Assembly (NCBI GenBank): GCA_964450435.1
Contig: CAYVCX010000050.1
Coordinates: 1 to 22,520 of the forward strand
Direction of reading: 5' to 3'
Source of the DNA: SKLM01 sp964450435
GTDB lineage: Bacteria; Chloroflexota; Anaerolineae; B4-G1
DNA length: 22,520 nt
Under the pieces are notes generated by a model that made no database searches, was not told where the DNA came from, and worked only from the letters and a program-made list of their open reading frames with translations. The position numbers were made by a program, and so were the translations under genes. Below, piece by piece: positions 1 to 6,779 of the stretch; the stretch's first letter is position 1, and each line of letters begins with the position of its first letter.

Positions 1-14
1 TCGCAAGAACCAGA

Positions 15-42
15 CAGGGGAGAGCCCTAGGGCTCTCCCCTG
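15..42 (-). terminator. Hairpin downstream of pcrA, likely terminator
   Basis: A perfect 28-base palindrome (arms CAGGGGAGAGCCCT and its complement) lies 70 bases beyond the pcrA stop. Read on the minus strand it is followed by a T-rich but imperfect stretch (TCTGGTTCTT). It probably ends the helicase transcript. The palindrome could also work on the other strand for a gene outside the window. Confidence 0.6.
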
Positions 43-111
43 GATCTGATCCTGTGGTTGCCCGCGCGGCCTCCCCAGGGTGGGTGGTCCCGGAGCGACC
101 AGACGGCCCCC

Positions 112-3100
112 CTAGTCCCCCACCACCTCCATCGGGGCGAAGCTGACCATGAGCCGCTTCTCGCCCCCCTCCTCGAAATTGACCGTCACGATCTCGTCGT
201 CGCCCTGCACCCGGCTCTCCAGCACAATCCCCTCGCCGAAGGCGTCGTGGACCACGCGCTGGCCCGCGTGGAACTCGGGCCGGCCTGGCGTCTCGTCGAA
301 CGCGACCGCCTGCGCTGAGCGCCGTCGAGGAGATGGTCGCTCCCACATCGTCTCCTCCTGACGCACGTCGCGGCGTGCTCCCTGCCAGGACCCGGCCGTC
401 AGCTCGTCGGGTATGTCCTCCAGGAACCGGCTGGGGACGGACGCTTCGCTGCTGCCGTATCGGGTGCGGCGGAAGGCGTAGGTGAGGAAGAGCCGGTCCT
501 CCGCCCGGGTGAGCCCCACGTAGGTCAGCCGCCGCTCCTCGGCCATCTCCTCCGGTTCGTCGAAGGAGCGGCTGTGGGGCAGCAGGCCCTCCTCGAGGCC
601 GGTGATGAAGACGACGGGGAACTCCAGCCCCTTGGCGCTGTGCAGCGTGAGCAGCGTCGGGGCGTCGACCTCGCTGCTCAGATTATCGACATCGGATACG
701 AGGGCCACATCGGTCAGGAACTCGGTCAGGGAGTGGTTGTCGTAGTCGGAGGCCACGTTGCGCAGCTCCAGCACGTTGGCCCAGCGTTCCTCGCCCTCAT
801 CGCTGCCGTCGCGGAGGTAGTCGGCGTAGCCGGTATCCTCAAGCACCCGGTTGATCAACTCGGCGACCGTTAGCTCAGCCCTGGCCGCAATCCATCCCTC
901 CAGCATCTCCAGGAACTCGAGCACCGATCGCTCCGCCCGCGTCCAGAGGTCCGGACCGGGATTGTCGGGGCTCCGAACCCGCCGCAGCACCTGGTAGACG
1001 GACGTGTCGTGTTTCCGGGACGCCTCCTCCAGCGCCGTACGGGTCTTCTGGCCGATGCCGCGCGGGGGGATGTTCATCACCCGGGCCATGCTCAGGTCGT
1101 CATCGGGGTTCTGAACTAGCCGCAGGAAGGCGAGCAGGTCTTTGACCTCGCGGCGGCTGTAGAAGCGGGTGGCACCGACGAGCTTGTAGGGCAGGCCGGC
1201 CCGAACGAAGGCGTCCTCCAGGGCGCGGGACTGGGCGTTGGTGCGGTACATCACCGCGAAGTCCCCGGGATTTCTGTCCTCCCGGGCGACCAGCTCGGCC
1301 ACGGTGTCGACCACGAACTGGGCCTCATCGTCCTGGTCGTAGGCCTCGTGGACGACGACCTCGGGACCACCCTGACGGTCGGTGAAGAGGTTCTTCTCCA
1401 CCCGGTCCCTGTTGCGGCGGATGACGGCGCGGGCGGCATCCAGGATGGTCTGGGTGGAGCGGTAGTTGCGCTCCAGGAGGTAGGTCTCGATGTCGGGGTG
1501 GTCGTTCCGCAGCCGGCGGATGTTGCGGTAGTCGGCGCCTCGCCACCTGTAGATTGAGTTGTGGACCACGATTCCGTTCGCGACGTAGTTGTGCACCTTG
1601 TCCACGTTCAGGTCGTAGACGATTCCAGCGTATTCTTCCCAGTCTACCTGAGCCACCTCGTCGTCCACGATGCGCCCGTCTACCTCGACGGGCACGATCA
1701 TACCCGGATGGAGCTGGCTGATGGGATGGAGGTCGAATTTGCGTGTGACCCCGCCGGGGCTCTTCGTGTCGGTCACGAAGGCAGCAGAAGCTATCTCAAG
1801 CCCTCCTCCATCCTGGGCGACCTCTTCGGCCATCCGCAGTACCGTTCCGTAGTCCAGATTGGACCAGCCGACCTTCCAGGTACCCCGCCGGCCGGGCAGC
1901 GGGCTGTAGCCTCGTTCGATCATGGTCTGCTTCAAGTCAGTATCGCTGGTGTTGGCGTATCCTCGGTGGGCATGCCAGGGACTGGTCTCCGTGCGGCGAT
2001 GGTCGCCAAACATGCGCACCTGGATGGCGATTCTCGTGGGGTGACGGTCGCCGGCGATACCTTTGGGGCGGTGGTGGGGGTGCTCGGGTGAGATGGACAG
2101 ATCGGCCATCAGCCGCTGAGCGCGAGCAGCTGTGTCAATTCGGCTGTACAATTCGTCAACGAACGTCTGGTCCACGGCCATGTTGCGGCCGGTGGTGAAG
2201 AACACGGTAGTGGGGATGCCGTACTCGAAGGCGAAGTACTGCTCCCAGAACGTGGCTTCTGCTCTGTCATCGCAGACCTTCAGAATCCACACCTTGTCGG
2301 CCTTCTCCTGATTTCCCCGCACGGCCAGGCCCGTGATGGGCGTGCCGTGGATGCCGTCTCGACGGGCACTCTGTACCAGCCCGATCCTATAGCCTCTCCC
2401 ATCCTGATGCATGAGATAGACGTAGAAATGGTCGGTGTCCTCCCCCATCCGCGCGAACACCACGTGATTCGGTGTCGCAGCCAGCTGATATCCACGTTGG
2501 GTGGTGATCCTCACGATGGGGCCCTGGTACTGCCTAGAGCGCCGTTCCCAGTCCTCTGTCTCCATGGTGGCGCCGCGCCCAGCCGCGACTTGAAGCCGGG
2601 CCGGAGCCGTGAGGGTCTCAACGGACCGGGGCCCTTCACTTGTAGATACCAGGGTTGAACCGGGCACACACTGGTCCTCGTCCGCGACGCAGAAGAGATT
2701 GTGGTGTCTTGCCGAGAGCTGCCGCAGGAGCGTGTACTGGGCCTGATTGGTGTCCTGGAACTCATCGACCAGGATGTGGCGGTACTGGTCCTGGTACCTG
2801 GCCAGCACCTCGGGGTTGCGCCGGAACATGAGGGCCGTGAGCATCAACAGGTCATCGAAGTCCAGCCCGCCGTTGGCCGCCAGAAGCGCTTGATAGCGCT
2901 CGTAGACGCGCTTGACGATCTCCCCGTAGTAGGAGTGGGTGGCGTACGCCTCGGGGGGCGCCAACTCGCTCTTGGCGTTGGAGATGGCGGAGTGGAGGGC
3001 GCGAGGGCGGTACTGCTTGTCGTCCAGATTGAGATCCTCCAGGGCTTGCTTGATCAGGCGGCGCTGGTCGTCGCTATCGAAGATGACGTAGTCCCTGGGG

Positions 3101-3414
3101 ATGCCGGCTGCCTCGGCCTCGCGGCGCAGAATGCGGGCACAGGTGGCGTGGAACGTGCCCAGCGTGAGGCTGCGCGCCCGAGAGGGCCCCAGGAGCTGTT
3201 CCAGGCGTTCGCGCATCTCGCGGGCGGCCTTGTTGGTGAAGGTAACCGCCACGATGCGCCAGGGCGCGACGTCGTGCTCCAGGACGAGCCAGGCGACGCG
3301 GGACGTGAGGACGCGCGTCTTGCCGCTGCCGGGCCCGGCCAGCACCAGGATAGGGCCCTCGGAGGCCGTCACTGCTCTTTCCTGTTGAGGATTGAGTTGT
3401 TCGAGAAAATCCAT
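112..3414 (-). CDS. pcrA: ATP-dependent DNA helicase PcrA/UvrD with in-frame intein
   Basis: Superfamily 1A 3'-5' DNA helicase for repair, replication-fork processing and removal of recombinase filaments. The precursor is 1100 residues; without the intein it is 729, the usual PcrA size. Visible motifs, in precursor numbering: Walker A GPGSGKT at 27-33, motif Ia VTFTNKAAREM, motif II DEFQDTN at 217-223, motif III ADEDQ/SIYRWRGAD split by the intein, motif IV LERNYRST, motif V TLHSAKGLEFPVVF and motif VI RRLTYVGLTRAEDRLFL. The C-terminal end carries the PcrA-type segment GQRVVHDAFGEGIV. I chose the ATG at 3414 (MDFLEQLNPQQ) because family homology begins there. The longer frame from 3555 would start upstream of the likely promoter at 3514-3522. 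The helicase can only work after the intein splices out, since motif III contacts ATP and single-stranded DNA. Confidence 0.96.
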   Translation of the reverse strand: MDFLEQLNPQQERAVTASEGPILVLAGPGSGKTRVLTSRVAWLVLEHDVAPWRIVAVTFTNKAAREMRERLEQLLGPSRARSLTLGTFHATCARILRREAEAAGIPRDYVIFDSDDQRRLIKQALEDLNLDDKQYRPRALHSAISNAKSELAPPEAYATHSYYGEIVKRVYERYQALLAANGGLDFDDLLMLTALMFRRNPEVLARYQDQYRHILVDEFQDTNQAQYTLLRQLSARHHNLFCVADEDQCVPGSTLVSTSEGPRSVETLTAPARLQVAAGRGATMETEDWERRSRQYQGPIVRITTQRGYQLAATPNHVVFARMGEDTDHFYVYLMHQDGRGYRIGLVQSARRDGIHGTPITGLAVRGNQEKADKVWILKVCDDRAEATFWEQYFAFEYGIPTTVFFTTGRNMAVDQTFVDELYSRIDTAARAQRLMADLSISPEHPHHRPKGIAGDRHPTRIAIQVRMFGDHRRTETSPWHAHRGYANTSDTDLKQTMIERGYSPLPGRRGTWKVGWSNLDYGTVLRMAEEVAQDGGGLEIASAAFVTDTKSPGGVTRKFDLHPISQLHPGMIVPVEVDGRIVDDEVAQVDWEEYAGIVYDLNVDKVHNYVANGIVVHNSIYRWRGADYRNIRRLRNDHPDIETYLLERNYRSTQTILDAARAVIRRNRDRVEKNLFTDRQGGPEVVVHEAYDQDDEAQFVVDTVAELVAREDRNPGDFAVMYRTNAQSRALEDAFVRAGLPYKLVGATRFYSRREVKDLLAFLRLVQNPDDDLSMARVMNIPPRGIGQKTRTALEEASRKHDTSVYQVLRRVRSPDNPGPDLWTRAERSVLEFLEMLEGWIAARAELTVAELINRVLEDTGYADYLRDGSDEGEERWANVLELRNVASDYDNHSLTEFLTDVALVSDVDNLSSEVDAPTLLTLHSAKGLEFPVVFITGLEEGLLPHSRSFDEPEEMAEERRLTYVGLTRAEDRLFLTYAFRRTRYGSSEASVPSRFLEDIPDELTAGSWQGARRDVRQEETMWERPSPRRRSAQAVAFDETPGRPEFHAGQRVVHDAFGEGIVLESRVQGDDEIVTVNFEEGGEKRLMVSFAPMEVVGD
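1558..2670 (-). mobile_element. Intein in PcrA motif III, 371 residues
   Basis: A protein-splicing element encoded in frame within pcrA. It begins with Cys1 (CVPGSTLVSTSEG, block A), has the block B motif TPNH at intein residues 66-69, block F (YDLNVDKVHNYVANGI), and ends VVHN with the conserved penultimate His and terminal Asn. The +1 extein residue is Ser. All residues for class 1 splicing are present, so it should excise and join ADEDQ to SIYRWRGAD. The centre (about residues 80-340) is too long for a mini-intein and has no LAGLIDADG motif. It contains YVYLM and GYRIG followed by a WIL strand and an EATFWEQY helix, an arrangement reminiscent of a GIY-YIG nuclease. The nuclease assignment is inference; the intein call is firm. 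Confidence 0.93.
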
Positions 3415-3513
3415 AACTGATCTGTGGCCAGTAAACCTGAGGGTCGGTACGCACAGCGCCAAGGAATCGGCCAGCTCGTCAAATCCGACCTCCAGAGAGC
3501 TGGCCTCCGCAAG

Positions 3514-3522
3514 ATTATACCA
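3514..3522 (-). promoter_or_regulatory. Extended -10 promoter of pcrA
   Basis: On the minus strand the sequence reads TGGTATAAT, a perfect -10 hexamer with the TGn extension. No good -35 is visible. Transcription would start near 3507, about 93 bases before the ATG at 3414. The same ATGGTATAATC string occurs in the promoters of lgt and of the gene at 3637. Confidence 0.6.
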
Positions 3523-3597
3523 TCGCAGGGCGAGCAGGCCAGCCAGCTCGGCCATCTGGCTGTGGGTGGCAAAAAGTGCCCGGCCGTCCCGGCGTCA

Positions 3598-3625
3598 TTG
3601 TCGACCGGATGGTTCATGGTATAAT
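3598..3625 (+). promoter_or_regulatory. Promoter of the DUF2085 gene
   Basis: TTGTCG at 3598-3603, a 16-base spacer and TATAAT at 3620-3625 with a TGG extension. The expected start point is about 3632, only some five bases before the ATG at 3637, so the transcript should be nearly leaderless. No Shine-Dalgarno sequence is present, which agrees. Confidence 0.65.
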
Positions 3626-3636
3626 CGAATATCCCT

Positions 3637-4404
3637 ATGAGAGAAATAGCCGATCTTGAGAACCCAAGCGCCGCGGACGTCATCGAAGAGGTCGAGCGGC
3701 GCCGGCAGGCCAAACGGGGGCGTCGCGGCGAGAATAGGAGTGGGTTCGTCCTCGCCGCCGATCGCTTCATATTCTGGTTGTCAAAGCGCTGGCTCGCTGT
3801 CTTCAATACCATGGCCTTCCTGTACGCGGGCCTGCCGTTCCTGGCACCGACGTTGATGCACGTCGGTGCTGAGGGCGCCGGCTCGGTCATCTACAGGATA
3901 TACGGCCCCCTGTGCCACCAGCTGCCGCAGCGGTCCTTTTTTCTCTTCGGCCCCCAGTTCAGCTACCGACTGCCGGAGCTGATGGAACGGGTAGGAGAGA
4001 GTGTCTCTGGTCCCTTTTCCAGTGAGTTCGTGGGGAATCCGGCGCTGGGGTACAAGGTGGCTTTCTGTCAGCGGGATGCCGCGATCTACGGGGCCATCTT
4101 CGTGTTCGGCGTGGTCTATGCGCTGCTGCGGCGGCGCTGGCAGATCCGTCCCCTCCCGTGGTGGGGGTACATCCTGATGGGGCTGGTGCCGATGGGCTTC
4201 GACGGCGGCTATCAATTCCTTTCGTACGCGCTGCCCCTGGTATTCCCGGGGATCGCGCTGGAGCCCTATGAGACGACGCCCTTGATGCGTGTGCTCACTG
4301 GCACGCTGTTCGGATGGGCGACGGTTTGGCTGGCGTACCCGTACCTCCAGGAGTCGATGGAGGATGTGCGCAAGTCGTTGGAGCGGCGTTTTGGATGGAC
4401 GTAG
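3637..4404 (+). CDS. DUF2085 family integral membrane protein
   Basis: A 255-residue membrane protein of unknown function. It carries the DUF2085 signature: CHQLPQRSFFLFG at residues 93-105 (Cys93, His94, Gln95) and a second conserved Cys in FCQRDAAIYG (Cys144). Hydrophobic segments lie near residues 52-75, 150-165, 175-205 and 217-235. The first 45 residues are charged and probably cytoplasmic. The paired Cys/His positions hint at metal binding or redox chemistry in the membrane, but no activity is established for the family. The ATG at 3637 sits just after a strong promoter with no ribosome binding site, suggesting leaderless translation. The gene is divergent from pcrA and 185 bases upstream of pgeF. 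Confidence 0.88.
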   Translation: MREIADLENPSAADVIEEVERRRQAKRGRRGENRSGFVLAADRFIFWLSKRWLAVFNTMAFLYAGLPFLAPTLMHVGAEGAGSVIYRIYGPLCHQLPQRSFFLFGPQFSYRLPELMERVGESVSGPFSSEFVGNPALGYKVAFCQRDAAIYGAIFVFGVVYALLRRRWQIRPLPWWGYILMGLVPMGFDGGYQFLSYALPLVFPGIALEPYETTPLMRVLTGTLFGWATVWLAYPYLQESMEDVRKSLERRFGWT

Positions 4405-4589
4405 GGTCGCAGATGGTGCTTTGCGAGCACAGGCATTCGCTGCGCAGGCACAGAACCGGGCACGTGGCGCCTGTACAACTGCCCAATCGTCATTCGGCGG
4501 GAGCAGGTGAGCTTCACGTTCTGGGCGCGAGTTCAGGATAGCCTCCCGGATAGGGTGCCATCGGATGGACACCGGGTGAGACTCCTTCA

Positions 4590-5381
4590 ATGAAGAGAGC
4601 CAGGCTGAATGGCGTGGTGTTGTATCGCTTCGAGGATCTAGACGGTGCAGCTGGGCTTCTCCATGCAGTCCTGACCCGCATCGGCGGCGTCAGCCGCGGG
4701 CCGTATGCGACGCTCAATCTCGGTCACGGAGTGGGCGACGATCCGGCGGCGGTGGAGGAGAATCACCGGCGGGCGCTGGGGCCGCTGGGCCTGGATCCCG
4801 AGGAGGTCGTCAGCCCCTGGCAGGTGCACGGAGCGACCGTGGACATCGTCGGCCCGGAGGACCTGGGGACTGTTCGTCCTCAGACCGACGCCCTGGTGAC
4901 CGCGGCGCCCGGCGTGCCTCTATTGATGCGCTTTGGCGACTGCGCCCCCGTCCTGCTGTTCGATCCCGCGCGCCGGGTCGTCGGTCTGGCACACGCGGGG
5001 TGGCGCGGGGTGGTGGTCGGCGTGGTGGGCGCGGCGATTGAGACAATGACGGAGGGCCTGGGATGCGCGACGGACGACATCTGGGCGGGCATCGGCCCAA
5101 CCATCGGCCCGTGCTGCTACGAGGTGGGTAGGGACGTCGCCCGGGAGATCGCGTCCGCGTGTCCTTCCGGAACCGAGGTGTTGCGGTCGGTCAACGGGCG
5201 GATTCACGCTGACCTTCCCGCGGCCGTTGAGGGGCAACTCCACGCCGCCGGCGTCGAACGGATTGAGCGTGGCGCCCTCTGCACGTCGTGCGGTGTCGAT
5301 GAGTTCTTCTCCCATCGGGCCGAGGACGGACGGACGGGCCGTTTCGGGGTAGTGATAGGACTGGAGCACGCCTGTGTCTGA
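4590..5381 (+). CDS. pgeF: PgeF/YfiH family, peptidoglycan editing or purine nucleoside phosphorylase-type protein
   Basis: A 263-residue member of the laccase-domain (YfiH, DUF152) family. Related proteins have been described both as peptidoglycan-editing enzymes and as zinc-dependent purine nucleoside phosphorylases/adenosine deaminases. The metal-site residues are visible: His80 in WQVHGATV, Cys118 in FGDCAPVL and His135 in AHAGWRG. The N-terminal TRIGGVSRGPYATLNLG and the C-terminal CTSCGVDEFFSHRAEDGRTGR are also family hallmarks. Length is typical. It overlaps yggS by 8 bases, so the two are likely translationally coupled. The pgeF-yggS-yggT order is common in bacteria, often close to cell-division genes. 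The start site is tentative because only a weak GGGTGAG lies upstream. Confidence 0.93.
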   Translation: MKRARLNGVVLYRFEDLDGAAGLLHAVLTRIGGVSRGPYATLNLGHGVGDDPAAVEENHRRALGPLGLDPEEVVSPWQVHGATVDIVGPEDLGTVRPQTDALVTAAPGVPLLMRFGDCAPVLLFDPARRVVGLAHAGWRGVVVGVVGAAIETMTEGLGCATDDIWAGIGPTIGPCCYEVGRDVAREIASACPSGTEVLRSVNGRIHADLPAAVEGQLHAAGVERIERGALCTSCGVDEFFSHRAEDGRTGRFGVVIGLEHACV

Positions 5382-6111
5382 TATAGGAAGCAACCTGGCA
5401 CGCGTTGAGGAACGCATCGCTGAGGCAGCACTGCGTTCCGGGCGGGACCCGGAGGAGATCACGCTGGTCGCTGTCACCAAGACCTTCTCGGCCGACGTGG
5501 TACTCGAGGCTTACGAGGCCGGGGTGCGGCACTTCGGCGAGAACCGAGCACGTGAGGGCATCAGCAAGATCACGGCGATTGAGCCCTACGTGTCCGGCCG
5601 CCCCCCCACCTGGCATATGATCGGTCACATTCAGAGCCGGAAGGCGAGACGCGTCGTGGACCACTACGACTACGTCCATTCCGTCGACCGCCTCAAGATC
5701 GCCCGGCGGCTTAGTGGCTACGCCGACGAAGCTGGCCGGGTGCTCCCGGTGCTCATGGAGTGCAATGTCTCCGGCGAGGGCTCCAAGTACGGCTTTGCCC
5801 TCGAGAATTGGGAGGCGGATCAGGAGCGACAGCAGGCCTTCTTCACTGCCGCCGGCGAGATCCTGGCCCTGCCGGGGCTGCAGGTGCGAGGACTGATGAC
5901 CATGCCTCCTTACGTGGACGACCCCGAGGAGGTACGCCCGCTGTTCGCCAGCCTGCGCGGGCTGCGGGACGTGCTCCAGGAGCGGTTCGCCGCCGCCGAT
6001 TGGAGTCAGCTTTCGATGGGCATGACCAATGACTTCGAGGTGGCGATAGAGGAGGGCGCGACGATGGTACGCATCGGCCGGGCCATCTTTGGCGCACGGG
6101 GAAGCCGCTAG
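5374..6111 (+). CDS. yggS: YggS/PLPBP family pyridoxal phosphate homeostasis protein
   Basis: A 245-residue PLP-binding protein with the alanine-racemase-like barrel fold. It buffers cellular pyridoxal phosphate and has no known catalytic activity. The PLP lysine is Lys36 in LVAVTKTF. HFGENR at 53-58, HMIGHIQSRK at 81-90 and the C-terminal LSMGMTNDFEVAIEEGAT followed by VRIGRAIFG are diagnostic. The start is a GTG at 5374, inside the end of pgeF, with GGAG about eight bases upstream. The 8-base overlap suggests coupled translation. Length matches the family. Confidence 0.95.
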   Translation: MSDIGSNLARVEERIAEAALRSGRDPEEITLVAVTKTFSADVVLEAYEAGVRHFGENRAREGISKITAIEPYVSGRPPTWHMIGHIQSRKARRVVDHYDYVHSVDRLKIARRLSGYADEAGRVLPVLMECNVSGEGSKYGFALENWEADQERQQAFFTAAGEILALPGLQVRGLMTMPPYVDDPEEVRPLFASLRGLRDVLQERFAAADWSQLSMGMTNDFEVAIEEGATMVRIGRAIFGARGSR

Positions 6112-6183
6112 GACGCGATCGTTGGCGGCTCCGCCCGGCGGGCCGATTCAGTGATCCGCCGGATCTGTCACGACAGGAGAGCA

Positions 6184-6450
6184 ATGCACGCGCTGCTGCA
6201 GATCATCAACCTGGCCTTCACCCTGTACTCTTTCGCCATCATCGCTCGGGCACTGCTTCCCTGGTTCAACGTGAACCCGTACCACCCGGCGATGCAGTTT
6301 CTGCTTCAGATCACCGAGCCGCTGCTGGCGCCGATCCGCCATAACATACCGTCCATAGGGGGGCTGGACTTCTCGCCCATGGTGGCGCTGCTATTCCTCT
6401 GGTTTGCCGAGCAGTTGCTGCGCATGCTCTTGTTGTCGCTCGCCGGCTGA
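6184..6450 (+). CDS. YggT family membrane protein
   Basis: An 88-residue protein with two hydrophobic segments (about residues 3-26 and 62-84) separated by a loop holding NPYHPAMQFLLQITEPLLAP, the conserved YggT repeat motif. The family acts in the membrane and is linked to osmotic stress, cell division or photosystem assembly in different bacteria; no molecular function is settled. I chose the ATG at 6184 because AGGAGA lies four to nine bases upstream; a GTG at 6151 would add eleven charged residues without homology. It follows yggS by 72 bases with no promoter seen between them, so cotranscription with pgeF-yggS is likely. Confidence 0.9.
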   Translation: MHALLQIINLAFTLYSFAIIARALLPWFNVNPYHPAMQFLLQITEPLLAPIRHNIPSIGGLDFSPMVALLFLWFAEQLLRMLLLSLAG

Positions 6451-6543
6451 GGCGGGGCGATGCGCTGGCGCTCCATCGCGCAGATCGAGGGGACAGGGCC
6501 ACGAGCCGAAGCTTCGCCGGGCGCGTCTGTCTGAGGGTGGGCA

Positions 6544-6577
6544 ACCCGTCAATGGTACCTTGGTACCATTGACGGGT
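6544..6577. repeat. Perfect inverted repeat overlapping a -35 box
   Basis: Two 16-base arms (ACCCGTCAATGGTACC and its exact complement) are separated by TT. The right arm contains the TTGACG -35 hexamer at 6569-6574. A symmetric site of this size over a promoter looks like an operator for a dimeric repressor. As RNA it would form a hairpin, but no T-run follows, so it is not an intrinsic terminator for yggT. Confidence 0.8.
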
Positions 6578-6597
6578 GAAGGGCCGCAGTCTACAAT
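6569..6597 (+). promoter_or_regulatory. Near-consensus sigma-70 promoter of a candidate small RNA
   Basis: TTGACG at 6569-6574, exactly 17 bases, then TACAAT at 6592-6597, followed by AGGGGCAG. The expected start is about 6604. No coding gene follows on this strand before a terminator at 6672-6707. The -35 box lies inside the inverted repeat at 6544-6577. Confidence 0.75.
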
Positions 6598-6603
6598 AGG
6601 GGC

Positions 6604-6707
6604 AGCCTTTGGGGCGGGAAACCGTCCCCCGAAACCTGAAAAAGGTTGTCGGTGGTTACCCTCCTTTCGCTGTCATGACCTCCCGTCGGGGAGGTCATGA
6701 CGTTTTT
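6604..6707 (+). ncRNA. Candidate structured small RNA, about 104 nt
   Basis: Inferred from a strong promoter and a strong terminator with no open frame between them. Hairpin 1 at 6611-6628 is GGGGCGG/CCGTCCC closed by a GAAA tetraloop. Hairpin 2 at 6633-6647 is AACCT/AGGTT with loop GAAAA. An apparently single-stranded stretch follows that includes CCTCCTTTC at 6660-6668, the same string as the anti-Shine-Dalgarno 3' tail of bacterial 16S rRNA. The RNA ends in a 13-bp terminator stem. It does not match RNase P, tmRNA, SRP or 6S RNA as far as I can recognise. The adjacent genes end toward it (yggT) or are convergent, so it is not a leader or riboswitch for either. Confidence 0.55.
6672..6707 (+). 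terminator. Strong rho-independent terminator
   Basis: A perfect 13-bp stem (GTCATGACCTCCC at 6672-6684 with its complement at 6689-6701) and a GTCG loop, followed by GTTTTT. It ends the candidate small RNA and would also stop read-through from yggT into the convergent gene at 6780-7478. Confidence 0.9.
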
Positions 6708-6779
6708 GGGCCCTCCCGTGTTACCTGCTGTGTCGGTCCCCGCGTCGGTTCCGGTGCGCTCAGTCCGTGCAGGTACAGG

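Noticed and set aside
3415..3555. Longer pcrA start at 3555
   Set aside because: The extra 47 residues have no helicase homology and would begin upstream of the extended -10 promoter at 3514-3522.
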